Positions 24,878 through 38,416 of a DNA stretch of 64,000 bases are shown here, piece after piece. Location of the stretch: NCBI GenBank assembly GCA_012934845.2, contig WNNJ02000833.1:1-64000 (forward strand), given 5' to 3'. Source of the DNA: Pomphorhynchus laevis. Its lineage: Eukaryota > Acanthocephala > Palaeacanthocephala > Echinorhynchida > Pomphorhynchidae. The translations under genes were made by a program, and so were the position numbers. Every line of letters starts with the position of its first letter. Positions within the stretch are counted from its first letter, which is position 1. The notes under the pieces are model-generated. The model ran no database searches, was not told where the DNA came from, and saw nothing but the letters and a program-made list of their open reading frames with translations.

Positions 24878-26287
24878 AAATTTATTAATTATATAGTTCT
24901 AGCTAAATACAAAATATTTTGAAAACAATTTTGTTTTTAAAAGATTCACGGTAGTTTTGCTTTCAAAGGAATCTAATTTTGCCGCAAGGTACAAGATAAG
25001 AAAAAAATAATTTATAAACTTTATTGGTGTATGCTCTTCCCAACAAGAGAAGCAACTTGCTATCTGCATCGATACGTTAATTAAAACACTTTTAATATAA
25101 AAAATACTTTATAAAATGACAAATACTTTGTCATTTCACGACACATCAAGTCTGCTAAATCTGCTTTAACACTCAAGTTACAGGAGATTTAATTAAAATG
25201 CAATTATCTTAAGTTGTTTGATAATTTGAAGAATAGTTTGAAGTTTATCCACATCTAGTCGAATTACATGTAACATTTAAAAAATATGACATTTGCAGAA
25301 TAATGTAAAAAATATTTTTAGAATAAGGAATTTTCGGAGCTGGATATCAATTATTGTTGAAATTTTATTTGATATTTTCCTAACCCCTTAGAGGTTAGCG
25401 AAACCTCTAAGAAATTCAACCTTAGCGAAATCTAACCTCTTAGAGGTTAGCGAAATATCAAATAAAATTTTCCATTTTTTGATCTAGCTTTAATCAGTAC
25501 CAACTATTTAAATTTTTGAGAATAGTTTGAAGTTTATCCACATCTAGTCGAATTGCATGCAACATTTAAAAATATGACATTTGATAATTTAACATTTGAA
25601 GAATAATAAAACAATATTTTAAGATACAAAAGATATAAATTAAGATATAAATTTAAGAATTTAAATTATTAGTTACTTTAAAATATGAAACGGCGTAAAT
25701 CGAGATTATGCTTATTTTTTAAAATGTCGTTAAGACAATTTTTTGGCTGAAAAAGTTACTAAACATTTTAGGGTCTGGTATTAAGCAGTAATTACATGTA
25801 AATATATTGATCTATTAATGATATAAAATACTATACAAAATTAACCGATTCTCATATGTGTAATAAAATGCACTATTTGGGATTTGGGCGATGTCAGTGT
25901 TTTCACTGATGTCAGCAATCGATTACTTCAAATTACTAACGAAAGATGTAAGTTTCAGTACAAAAGTACTAAAAGGGTATTCAGTTTTTCCCAAATCTTT
26001 TATTGATATTCTTGCAAGATTAAACAATAAATTAATCCATTCATAAAATACTAAATTATTAGCAAAAAGTAAAGGCGAGGAGACTTTATGATTTATTCGC
26101 AATATTTCAGTTAGACACCTAGTCGACACACCACATCTAGGCGAATTACATGCAACATTTAAAAAATATGACATTTAACCATTTAACATTTGAAGAATAA
26201 TAAAAAAATATTTTAAGAATAGTTTAAAGTTTATCCACATCTAGTCGAATTACAAGTAACATTTAAAAAATATGTGTACAACAGTTG
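24878..26287. other. intergenic AT-rich DNA with short repeats
   Basis: Between the RTE insertion and the end of EIF2B4. Segments near 25240-25310, 25505-25570, 26130-26170 and 26220-26270 repeat the phrase TTATCCACATCTAGTCGAAT or variants. At 25363-25466 an inverted pair (ATTTTATTTGATATTTT / AAATATCAAATAAAATTTT) brackets GGTTAGCGAAA-like blocks resembling the 3' half of the hammerhead-like motifs. No gene is supported. Confidence 0.5.
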
Positions 26288-29200
26288 CTAAACAACTATC
26301 AATGGAATATCGGCCAATTTTAGCCTGGATATTGAAGTAGAGGAATTAGCAGGAAATAATCCTTTCTCGCAGACTAAACATGTTATAAACTCAGGATTCA
26401 ACAGATCATATTTAAGCCGAATATAATTGAGATATCGACTTGTTAATGCGGATGAAGGAAAAAGATGATGAAGGTCAACTAAATAAATGTAAAATTTGAA
26501 AAGCAGGTATATCCTTAAGACTTACATATTTCATTACTATCAACAGAATTGACAACTGTATCATCGACAAATTTATATGTTTCGCAAAAAACGATACAAG
26601 ACACTCCACGCTTGTGCAGGCTTTCCACAACTGGGGTGCAGCCACTTACCGTAACGGCACATCCATTGGAAAATATAACGACCGCAGAAACAATCACCTT
26701 GCTAACCTGAATATGTAAACATTTGAAGAATTTAATTACAAAATAAATACTTAATGTCGAGATACATTGTACCAGGAATTTAAAGCAATTGAAAAATGCT
26801 TTTAGTGATGACCTCTGTTAATAAATGATTAATTTGATTTGAATTTGTAAAACTTTTAGAAACATTTTATAAAACGTTTTTGCATAAAAATGTTTTTATA
26901 CAAAAAAATGTTTTTTTTATATTTTTAATATCAATATTCAATATTTATGTATGTGACAAAAGATTATCGATAAGCGGCAATAAGTTTTTATTTCATCAAT
27001 AATGCAATATTAAATCAATACTTCGAACTTTAATTACACGACGGAGATTGACTTCAAATAAAACATGAAATTGAAATATAATCAATATGCTTTTATTGTA
27101 AATGTTTGCTACCTATAGATAAATTCGCTGTGCACCCTATTCAATTCACTTGCAAGTGTCTATTTTAAAGCCCTACTATTTAAAATGACCAGTAATCGCT
27201 GCTTTTAAATGTGAAATTCACCATTTTATATATTCAAAGTATATATTGAGCGAATATTTTCTACTATTTACATTGACCGACATTATAATCTTTAAAATAT
27301 TACATCTGTATTCGTGACTTTTACACATTTTATATTCGATTGTTAATTGAATATATATCGCCAACTTACACGTATCTGATTTCAACTTGACTCATATTAG
27401 TGGTAAGAAAATCGATCCGTAAACTTATAGTTTTATTGAGCGGTTCCACTTATTTTTATCCGGTATTGATCCGTAATTGATCCGGTATTGTTTTGGGTTA
27501 TTTTTCACTAATAATAAACATCACCATGACATTCCTCTTAATAAGGATGAATTGTGCGAATTGGATATCGACGAAACAGTCTTAAAAAGCTCTTTTGCAT
27601 TACACATTTAAAGCACTTTATATTTATCGTAAAGCGCTACTTTTGGTAACTCGAATTGTGACTAAAAGCAAAACTTTTGACTTACTTGGTCGGCGTAATA
27701 GATGGCATCGCTTAAAGGAATGTGTAAACACTCTTGTTTATGTTCATTAAGAACCTTAATAATATGCTCTAAACACCCTTAAATAGTAGATTTAAAAAGG
27801 GTTACAATCGTACCTGAAATTGGCTCGTCATGACATATTATCAATTTAAATCTTTTTTGATGACTTAGCAGATATTTTATGATATCAAGGGCCGAATATG
27901 ATCTAAATTAAAACAATTTTGATTAACAAAATTATAATAATTAGTAAGTAAGCGTTAATATTTATCAATTCAAAACTGAATTTGATAATTAATTCATAAG
28001 CACTTCAGATATTAAACCAATAATGCTATCTATAAATTATCATATTATCATATTGTTGAGATTTTGAGGTTTTTGGGTCAAACGCTTCTGAACTAATAAA
28101 GAGTATATAAAGATTATTTCTCCGTTATTAATAAGTTTTAAATTCTATCCAATTCTATTCTTTTCAATTTTATTTTTTATTTTAAAATTAAAAAATTACG
28201 ATTGAATAATAACCTATTAGTCATATATAATTTAAAATATTTATACAATTTATGAATAAAGGGTCAGTTTTTCTGGAAGCTCAAAACCACCTCACAAACT
28301 TTGGAGCTAGTCAGTTCTACCCGTTAGTGTTTTATAAAACACTTATGTGTTTCACATTTTTGATTATATTTGTGGATGATATACTCATTTTTTATTATCT
28401 AAAAAATTGTGATATCACGTATTGCTGTTGACATATCATCAAATACGTTATGCCAGATCCCGAAGAAAAGCAGATATCGACGACCCGAAAAAATCTCTAG
28501 AACAAGGACGTTTTGTTTATATACAATAAGAAATGTATTGTATCTTTTTTACATAAAAAAAGATACAATAGATTGACTATTTTGTATGCTTGCTGATAAT
28601 TTTACCTCAACAAACACAAGTTTAATATGGCGATTGGGTCGTATGACCAAGCTTAGAACGGACAATTCAGTAATTGAATTGCTTCCTAAATATATTTCTA
28701 ATATCAACTTATGCCAGAAATTGCTAAACAAAAGTAATTGCATGGCGCAGTATTACTGTTAAAGTTGGTAACAATGCATTTTGTACTTTGATATAAATTA
28801 TTTTATAATATTTTATTTTATGAATAATATTTTATTTTTATTTAACAAAGAGCGAAGCGCATTAATTTTTTTTATAGAGCAATAAATTTTAAAATTTTTT
28901 ATAATAACATAAAATATTACTTTAAAAAATCAAATAGAATTATTAAATATTTAAATTAATACGTAATAAAAAATTTAAAGTAATTAAAAAATACTTTATT
29001 TTAACTAATAAAGTATTTTTACTATAATAAATTAAAGTTAATTAACACAAATATCCATTTTAACTGTCGTTTGGATACGACGGCTACTTGTAAAATTTGA
29101 TAAAGAATGTTTGATAATAAATGTTTCTTCATTTATAAAGTAAAAGATTAAATAATTAAATTAAACAAAATTACCCACCTGCCAAGTATCAGAATGGTAT

Positions 29201-32200
29201 CATCTTCATTAATTAGATTGTGAGTTTCGCTGCGAAACATTGATAAAATTTCATCTTTAGCAGAAAGTAATCGATCCTGACAGTATCGGTTTGCAGCAGA
29301 CGATATAGCTTCTCGAGCCTGGAAAATTAGCTTAAAGAATAATGAAATAAAATGAATTTATTACCTCACATTCATCAATATGTATCATCTGGGCAAGTAG
29401 CGCTTTAATATACAATGAACAATTGAGCATATTAATAGATATGGGCCGACATATATTAAGAAACCTTAATATGAACGAATTAATAAATAATTTAAACGCA
29501 AAACAATTTAAAATTCCAAGCACAAATTCAGCTTTAAAAAATTCTGTAAATAAATTCAAATAATTTAATGAATTTAATTAATAATTAATAATTTAATTAT
29601 CCTCTATCTCCCCAAAGTTGAGGAGCTTTATGAATTTCAAAAAGAAGATAATTACTTGCTACTATTTCAAGTATATCGCTATTATCTAATCTTATACAAA
29701 ATTCAATTATTAAATAAAATTTAATAAAATTTTAATTATATATCATTTTTTAATTCTTATCATTTCTTTATTCCTTACATTTTAATTCAATGTTCCAGAC
29801 ATTTTAGTAAGCCGAAGTTGCTTCCTCACTCTATACAGCTAAACTTGGCTGTACCAGGTATGGTTCATTGATTATAGTTCAAGAACACGTTTTTAAAGCT
29901 TTCATAATAAACAAGTATTTAAGTTATTATTTCAAATTTAAGAGGTCATTTTAGAAATCATTTAAAACTTAGCACCGCGTAAATACTTTTAAATTGTTTA
30001 TTACTGAAATAATTTATCAAATTTACACAAAACTTGACCGCAAGATTCCTAAAACGTTTATAGTAAAACACTTATTATTTCAAATTTAAGAAGTCAAATT
30101 TTTGTAATGAAAATACCGAAATGTTAAAAATTAATGTCTTTAGCTCACACATTAAAGATCAAAACTCCCACTGTAAATCTGGTGTGAGCTTCTACCTCAT
30201 AGATTCAAATCAATATATTTGAAAACAAAAACTTACTCCATGTGATATTCGAAATTTCGAAGAAAAGCTCGTGGAAAGTCTTCGATTGCAGGAGTTTTAA
30301 AATCGTCCACAAGCTGAACTTAGAAAATTAGAGTTGCATCGTAAATATTTTCACTTACGGCTGTAATCGCTTCTAGTAGTTGCTGGCATTTGTCATTTGA
30401 ACTATCCGCTTCGTTATGAATGAGTTTATCTCCAAATACTTGAAAAGATTCATGTATATGCTTCTGTGAATTGCTAAATAATTGTTAAATGATCTAAATT
30501 AGATTTGAATCCTAAAATGTTTTGGTGACAAGCCTCAGTTAAAAGAGATAAAAAATTATTAAGTTACACCTGTGGTATAATTATTTCAGTAAGTTTTAAG
30601 TTACACCTGTGGTGTAACCACAATGTAAATTAACTATCTGGAATGCTATTGGCCATTTTTGTGGCTACTTTAAACCTGTATGTTCCAGTTCATTCTGATT
30701 TAAATTAGCTGAGGGTTTTACAATTATAAGTGTGGTTAATACCGAGTCAACATTCGAAGAGCTAATTCAAAATAAAATAGTTTATGCACAAAATTGAACT
30801 CTTTAAAATAATTTGTTTTTGAATTTAATTAAATCCAAGATAATTCGCATTGCTTTAAAATCCCATCTCTTCAAATCCCAAATTTTGACTTAATAGAGTA
30901 GGTTAACATCTTAGAGGTACGTTCTTCAACAATTTAACTTATAATATCATGTAGATGACGTTGTTAAAAATGCTCTACCTGACAATTCTTCATTCACACT
31001 TATAGAAAGCTGGACGTCAAATCAGTTGACGATAATTTACAATGCCATAACTCTTTCAGTACTGACATAAAGTTATCCACTATTTATTAACATATCATTC
31101 ACTGACTCCCGTGACAATCCATCATTTAAGGATTTACAAATAACAATTCATCTTACATGAGAAATATGTGGGCTAAAGTTTAAATTCGTTGTAATTCGTT
31201 TTTTCTTTTTCATTCATTTGATAGTTCTCAATAAGCCTTAACTGATGTTGATTTTAAGACGATCAATTGTACAAATGGCGAGCTTAGGCATATGCATTCA
31301 TGTAATATTATGAAGCAGATTCATAAGCGCGATTAACATGAGCCAATACAGTCATATGAGCTGACCTCATATTTTCCTTAAAAAATTACAATAAGTTTAA
31401 CAGATAAAGATTTATAAATTTTTTATTCTATAAAAATGTTATAAATGACTGGCAGATTGATACGCGCTTTTATGAAATATTTAAACCTTAAAAATACTTT
31501 GTGTCTCTTATAGGCTAACAAATCGTTCTTAACAAAAAGTTTGTAACCGAATCAAACAAGTATTTTTAATAAACTAGCATTCTACCACATTACTAAATTA
31601 AATAATTACATTAAATAACTATGTAATGTATTTATTTATAAATACGTTAAATGGCTATTTAATGCAATTATTTAATTTAGTTATGTGATAGAATAGCTGT
31701 TTATTAAAAATACTTGTTTGACTGGTGTACAAACTTATTAGTGAGAGAGATTTGTCAGCTTATAAGAGACAGTCTCCACATTTGTTACTTGTTTACATAG
31801 ACAAAATTACGAGAAGGGCTGCTCTGACGGATGTCGATCTTCAGTTCGGTTTCATCAGAATATCATCTCTGCTTTTTGCAGATGACGTTGTTTTGTTGGC
31901 TTCTTGTCCAGAGAACTTACAATGCCTACTAGATCGATTTACAATGGAATGTCAGGCAGCAGAGATGTTGGTTAGTACCTCCAATACAGTTTCTTTGTGT
32001 TCGTCTCTGATTCTGGTGTCAATGCCAACCAGGATTGGGGAAATGTTCTTCCTGATGTGGAGGACTTTAAATTTCTTTGGGTATTGTTCTCGAGGGACGA
32101 CAACAACATTAGGAAGAGTGAGAAGAGAATTTATTTAGCTAACGCAGCAATGCGTTCTTCGTACAGATCTGTCGTGGTGAAGCGGGGGTTGAGTATTTGG

Positions 32201-32898
32201 GCGAAGCTTTCAGTTCACCATGCACTATTCTTTCATATCTTAACATATGTTCATGAGCTTTGGGTTATGCCGAAAGGATAAGATCTCAGATACAGGCGAC
32301 GGAAATGAGGTTCCTTCTTGGTGTGGCCGGTCTTAGCCTTAGAGATAAGGTTAGGAACTCGATCATCCAGGACAGACTCGGAGAAAAGTCGCTATTTCTC
32401 TGAATCAAAGAAAGTCAGTTGAGGTGCTAAGACACGTTATGGGGATGTCTATAGATCGCCTTTATCAGAGGGTTTTCCAAGCAGGACTCTCAGGACATGA
32501 ACCTTGAGTTAGACCTCGATACCAGTGGAGAGATCAAATATTGAAGCAAGCCGAAGAACGCCTTGAGCTATCTAAAAGAGAATTCTGATATGTGGCCCAA
32601 TATCGCAATGGCTGGAGTAGTATAGTTCGTACACTGTCTCCACGACCCGACACTCGAACCAAGGGTTGACACGAAAAATCTTGTATATATTTTTTTCTTG
32701 TCGGGAAATTGTTGTTATTATAAATATTTGGTGCTTGATAATAGTAAGTCAAATAATATAAAAGATTACTAAGAAAGTGCAATTAACTATCGGAAACGAG
32801 AAACGTATATCCAAAAAATGAATATAAAATATTGGTTAATTTTTAGCAAGCCAAATAAAAATTATAAAATTAATGTTTAATTATTGAACTTTATGCAG

Positions 32899-32955
<57 letters not shown>

Positions 32956-33602
32956 TTTATTAACAAAGAAATTAGTTTTATTCCAAAAATTCGCGATAGT
33001 TTTATCAGTAAAATTACAAAATGTTTATTCAGTTTGATTTTTTATATGTAATGATATTGTATTATTAAATATAATTTAATTACATAATCTAATGTTTAAA
33101 CTGTTTGTATTTTTCTTGAAGATAATAGAAAGAGCTATCAAAATATTTTGTATTTTTTCAATAAAACCAACATATTTGTAGATTAATAAAATCTTATATA
33201 AACATAAGAAATATAAAAATAAGTTTGAAATTTAATCTATTATATGCTTACATACCTTTCTAGAATCTTTACCGATTGAATGCTGGAAAATGTGCGAAGG
33301 TGAGTAAGTGGTTTAAAATTCATAGACTCTTTTGATTTGCTCTTAGATTTCGTATCATTTGACTTTTTGTCTTTTAAATCCTTTTCAGCAACTGGTTTTG
33401 CCTCAGATTTAACAGTCGGCTTCTGCTGTGAATTTTGTTGCTCGTTTTTCTTAGCGGCCTTTGCGGCACGTTGAGCTTCCTGCAGAGCTCTGCGCTCGGC
33501 TTTTGTGGTTGGTTTCGAAGTTGCTTTATTGAAATAAGTTGTATTTGCTTCTTTTTGTTCATTATCTTTTATCGTCAATTCAGATAATTTAATTTCCTCC
33601 AT
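26288..33602 (-). CDS. EIF2B4: translation initiation factor eIF2B subunit delta
   Basis: eIF2B exchanges GDP for GTP on eIF2 in the cytosol; delta is a regulatory subunit. By eye the exons are 33602-33256, 30473-30359, 30313-30237, 29464-29365, 29318-29179, 28681-28606, 27902-27814, 27710-27686, 26701-26526 and 26478-26288, about 445 codons against 523 in human. Exon 1 has the lysine-rich TKAERRALQEAQRAAKAAKK. Exon 4 has FLNICRPISINM (human FLTQCRPLSASM), exon 9 has SNGCAVT and FCETYKFVDD, and exon 10 has YDLLNPEFITCLVCEKGLFP. The exon 6/7 junction is one base out of frame with GT/AG sites. Intron 1 (2.8 kb) holds a foldback element, a Rex3-like fragment and a TA tract. Confidence 0.93.
28989..29024. 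repeat. short perfect hairpin in EIF2B4 intron 5
   Basis: AAAATACTTTATT and its complement AATAAAGTATTTT enclose a 6-base loop. The same core (ATACTTTATT) forms the outer end of the larger hairpin near 37.91-38.01 kb, so both may be relics of one foldback family. Confidence 0.6.
31537..31736. mobile_element. foldback (MITE-like) element 3 in EIF2B4 intron 1
   Basis: The 200-bp element is an imperfect palindrome with arms of about 85-90 bp. The left end is AAGTTTGTAACCGAATCAAA and the right end is the complement of AAGTTTGTACACCAGTCAAA. Shared inner blocks include TTTTTAATAAAC and ACTAAATTAAATAATT. It abuts the Rex3-like fragment exactly, so one inserted at the edge of the other. Confidence 0.8.
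31737..32670 (+). mobile_element. Rex3-like RTE LINE fragment, 5'-truncated
   Basis: Plus-strand frames at 31725-32138 and 31997-32281 encode RT motifs. They show FIRISSLLFADDVVLLAS, then SSYRSVVVKRGLSIWAKLSV and TYVHELWVM, and further frames carry a RFLLGVAGLSLRDKVRN-like block. This wording is typical of Rex3-type RTE elements. It is a different lineage from the intact RTE at 21.7 kb. The coding part is split by several frameshifts and stops and has no 5' half. Confidence 0.75.
32903..32952. repeat. (AT)n microsatellite, 50 bp
   Basis: Uninterrupted AT dinucleotides within EIF2B4 intron 1. Confidence 0.97.
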
Positions 33603-34870
33603 TTTGATTTAGTCTGTAATACGTTTTAAAAATTAAATACAATTTACATAAATTCGCATAAAAGCTAAAACAAGAACTTTGTAGCTAAAGAGCCATTAAA
33701 TCTGTAAAATATAAAATACACACAAAATGAAATCTTAATTTGTCATTCCATAATAAAATGGCTTATAAGCTAATGTTAACATTAGCTAATATTATAAGCT
33801 AATGTGAACGTTGGTACAATTTGATATCACATACATTACATAATTACATAAACAGAATATCGAAATAAGAAGTGTGTTATTTTACAATGATGAGATTCTA
33901 AGCTGTAAATATTTGTTGGGACTTGAGCTAGACGATCACAAATTACAGGTGGCAGAGCAAGAAACATCTAAATTTAGTTAAAACATTAATAAGGTCAATA
34001 TTCAGCTGAAACTTAGTCTATATATAAATTGGAATAAAACTATAAAGGCTAAATAACATAAGCGTATATACATATTGCCAATATATTGAACGAACAATTC
34101 AAATGTAAGTAAAATCAAATGCAAGCTAAATGTAAGTTATTTAACAAAACATCTTGCCTTGTTATTTAGCATAACAAGAAACAGAAACATCACATTTGCA
34201 TTTTTGATTTTAAATATTTTTTACAAACATTTATTTGCAATTAACTTTTTTGAGTATTTTTAAGGTGAAGTTTTAAAGATGATAAGCATCAAATAAAATA
34301 CGCGGTGGCAAAATCACAAATGATAGAAATATTAATACCCACATTTCAAGTATCAGTAATTTATGTTATCTCATGATCATTTAACTCGCTTGATGCCTTT
34401 AAATTTTCTCTAAAGTATACACTTATAACATTATCCAAATTCTATCCGAATCATTTTTAATTTCGAATTAAACTTCTCTTAGTTAAATTCAAAAAGTTTA
34501 AATATTTCTATCTATAATTCTGTAGTCAAAGCATTGCATCGTCATCAAACATTTTAAATTGCTTCAAATTAACTTAAAAAATAATTAAAATTCTATAGTA
34601 AAATAGATAGTAAAATGGTATTTTGTATGTTGTGTAAATGATCCAGTTTGTAAACCGTTCTGTTTTGCATTCTGAAAATGCACAACAAAATATCATAATA
34701 TATTATGTTATAATTTATTTGTATTATTATATAATTATACTATATTAAATTGCAGATAATGACAAATAATAGACAATATTTTAATCTGTTTATGATTATT
34801 AATATTAATGAATGAGAACAAAAAATTTAAGAGCTTAAATACACAATAAATTAACATACAATATAAAACA
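33603..34870. other. upstream region of EIF2B4, no further gene seen
   Basis: AT-rich DNA between the EIF2B4 start codon and the RLE-type retroelement. It should hold the EIF2B4 promoter, but no core element can be named. Confidence 0.4.
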
Positions 34871-34872
34871 AA

Positions 34873-37805
34873 ATGCCAAAAGGAATACCGTCTAATGAAA
34901 TGAAATGCTGATCATGTAATGGACAGAACGCAAAATGCCGAGGGTGTGTGTCAAATCTAAACGAGCGTGTATAAACTGTTCTGCCAAAAGCTGTACAAAT
35001 GGAATGATACCTTCCCGAGTAAAATATGTTTCGTCTAACTGCTCATCTGATTTACAAAAGGATATTGACCTAAAAGATATCTATAAAATTGTGATTAAAT
35101 TGAGACCTAACTTGATGGAATTACCACGCTGTAACGAAAGCAGAGTATTCATTTCAAACTTAGCAGCGATGTTTAACAGGGTATGTACTCATGAAGATAA
35201 TGGAGACGAGTTAATGATGATAACGATTTATTTTCAACTTTTACTACAACGACATTTGTCCCGAAAAGTCAAAGACACTAGAACTGTCCTCAAAAGACGC
35301 CTGGATTATTGGTGGAAAAAAGAGAGAAATATGTGGTCTCTATGAAGAAGCCCGGTATTTACAAATGACAAAGAAATCGAAAGAAACTAACACACTGAAA
35401 TGGCCCAATCAATTCAAACGAGCAATTATGAAGGGTAGCATTGGAGCTGCAGTGCGTGCTTTAAATCCCGAAAACAATTGTAGCAAATTGTTGGCGGCTG
35501 ATGACATGATCGGACAAAAACGTGTAGTAGATATACTAAGGGACAAACATCCAGAAAGTGGCCCATTCAGTGATGATGCCATCATAAATACACAGTTCCA
35601 ATCTGAAACGTTTCATCATATCATGTTTGAACAGATAGATGCAAGTGCAATTGTTCATTCTTGCCGACAAACTTCGGGTTCAGCAGGATCCTCTGGTGGA
35701 GATGCATCACTGTGGAAACAAATGCTAGTTATATTCGATCAGGAATCATATAAATTGGCCGATAGCATGGCAAAATTGGCAAGACGCATTGCTACAACCG
35801 AGATTGATGAGAAATATTTGGATGCATTCGTTATATGTCGACTTGTGGCGCTTGACAAGAGACCTGTATATTTCTCCAATAGGTATTAGAGAAATATACA
35901 GAAGGATTATATCGAAAGCAGTCTTGCAGATAATACAAACACAGGTACAGAATGTAGCCGGTAACTTTCAGCTTTGCGCAGGTCAAAAGTGCGGAATGTT
36001 ATACGTCGTAAGAAGTCAACGGTCGATGTTGAAAGAAGAAACAATAGCTTATCTTTTACTCATAGATGCCAAAAGTGCATTCAACTGCGTAAATCGAAAA
36101 GTAGCTATAGAAAACATTTCCAAGATATGTCCTCCTCTCAAAACAATATTAAAAAATACTTACAACAACAATCCAATATTGATTATAGATAATGAAATAA
36201 TAGAGTCGAAAGAAGGATTCACACAAGGTGATCCGATTGCTATGATCGCTTTTGCGGCAGCCACGATACCGCTGATAACAAAATTGAATTCGTTATGTCC
36301 AACAATAACGGAAAATGGTATGCGGATTATGTATCGTGTGTTGGCACCGAAAGAGAATTACTATTGTTTTTCAATCACATAAAGAAACTCGTCCAGCATA
36401 TGGCTTTTTCGTAAATGAATCAAAATGCAAATTACTAATAAATCCAAAAAATAATACAAATGGAAAAAGATTTCGAGATCTTGGGGTAAACATAACAAAA
36501 CATGGGTTAGAATTGCTTGGCTGTCCAATTGGTTTTCTAAACTTTGAAGCGAATTATGTTCAGCAAAAGATTGACAAATGGATCTCCTTATTAGTTCGGC
36601 TTAAATCAGTAACACAGAGTGAGAGGCATCTAGCATATTCTGCATTCATATTCGGACTACAACATAAATGGAGCTATATTCTAAGAACATGCGAATGTCA
36701 AACCGAATGGTTCGAAAAGCTTGCTACGATTATTCAGCACGAACTACTACCTCAAATTCTAGGTAAAGAGGATATTGATCACACATGGTTTAATGTCTTG
36801 TGCCTTAAAGTAGCTAACGGAGGCCTAGGAATAATAAATTCTCAAAAAATAGCTAAAATGGAATGGTCAAGATCAGCCAAAATGAGCAACCTTCTGGATA
36901 TGCATATAAGAGGATCAACTCTTTACGAAAAGCAAAGATAAATGGCTCGGATGATCACAACAGAATAATCTGATTTAGAACAGGGTGAATTAACCAACAT
37001 AATGTCAGAATTAGATCAAAAATCGAAAACCGCTGTAGAGCACGCCTCTATTAAAGGGTCTTCCTCTTGGCTCTCTGCTCGAGTAAGCGATGACAGACGG
37101 TTTTATTTAAAGAATTTTGAAATACAAGCGGGAATGGCATTTAGATATGGATGGGCTTTACGCTGTACGTTAACATCATGCGTATGCAGAGAAGTTAAAT
37201 CGACAGCTCACTTACTGTCGTGCAAATGGAAAGGACGAACTATAGTACGACATAATATAATCAGAGATATCTTGATTGACGAAGCCAGTAAAGTATTACG
37301 GAATGTAGAATCAGAACCGATGCTCTCAACTGTTCCAGATACATTCGAGTTTTTAAACCAAACAACAACACGAGATCCCCGATCTAGAGCCGATATATCC
37401 TGCATTAGACTAACGCACTCACAGACTGAGCGGACATTTTTAGATGTCACAATATTTAACCCATTTGTCCAGTCTTACGTAAGTCGAAGTCCTACACAAT
37501 CATTTGAATCCAATGAAAACAGAAGAAAAGAATAAATATATTAAGCGAATTATTGAAATCGAAAAAGGAACCTTTATTCCGTTCGTAATTTTCACCTCAG
37601 GCGGACTAGCAAAGGAAGCAAGTGCTTTCATCAAGAGACTAGCAACTCTCCCATCAGTGAGCGATCAATCCTCCTATGGCGAAAATGTATGTTCGCTGCG
37701 ACAACGTATAGGTGTAGCGCTAACAAAAACAAACGCCTGATGTCTGAAATAAGACCTAAAAACACTTTTGTATTTGTTGTAACTAAAATATTAAGAGAAT
37801 AAAAA
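34873..37805 (+). mobile_element. non-LTR-like retroelement with Cys-rich N-terminus, RT and restriction-like endonuclease
   Basis: Plus-strand frames run from 34873 to 37740, followed by an AATAAA-like signal near 37796. The N-terminus is Cys-rich (CRGCV ... ACINCSAKSCTN). A central RT has LLLIDAKSAFNCVNRK, GFTQGDPIAMIAF, a YADY at the usual YADD position (about 36323) and YGFFVNESKCKLL. The C-terminus has a CVC...HLLSC zinc-like cluster, RHNIIRD, RADI and FLDVTIFNP, resembling the restriction-like endonuclease of R2/CRE-type elements. I know similar proteins from cnidarians and other invertebrates but cannot place the clade. At least five frame breaks split it, so it is dead. Confidence 0.72.
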
Positions 37806-37904
37806 AATATTTTAAAAAATATTAATGAATTAATCTAAATATTTCCTTATTGTTAATAATAGTCAAGGATTGCTATCAAAACTTATTTTAATGTGAATTA
37901 TATA

Positions 37905-38014
37905 TACGGGAAATACTTTATTAAAATTAGACAAGCTTTTGACTTTTGTCTTTTTTATTTGACTAAAAGAGGAGGTAACAGTCGAAAGCTTGTCTAATTC
38001 TAATAAAGTATTTT
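37905..38014. repeat. large hairpin downstream of the RLE element
   Basis: Arms of about 33 bp (left about 37911-37943, right about 37981-38012) pair TACTTTATTAAAATTAGACA with its near complement. The loop is 37 bases. Likely a small foldback element. Confidence 0.75.
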
Positions 38015-38416
38015 TTCTTGTCTCTATAATTTGGCACCAATGCCTAATGGAAATTATTAATAAATGACTAATGCGTTGATATAATTATTGGGTCATAAAT
38101 ATATAGATAATATACCCTATATCACATTAAATATATCAATTATTATATATTCATTGTATAATATATTCATAATATAATTAATAACAAGCAATAAAACGTC
38201 ATATTTTATAAAACAAAGTTAAAATATCTAGTCTGTATTTTTATACCAAACTCGGACTAGAAGAGTATGATAATTAACACCTTTAAATTTCAATTTATTC
38301 AAGCAATCAAAAATTGTCCACAACTTTGTATTCCTAGAAGCGATCAAAAGCTCTTTCTTGTAATTTAATTTGCAAATTTCGAATTAAAACAAAATATGAT
38401 CTAAAGATCCAAAGAT

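Noticed and set aside
21679-24879. Several plus- and minus-strand frames of 60-110 codons inside the RTE element
   Set aside because: All overlap the 1011-codon RTE frame and show no protein features of their own.
25923-26174. 83-codon minus-strand frame that at first looked like the last EIF2B4 exon (NLVFYEWINLLFNLARISIK)
   Set aside because: It cannot be joined in phase to the exon ending at 26526, while 26478-26288 joins in phase and matches the family end (YDLLNPEFITCLVCEKGLFP) much better.
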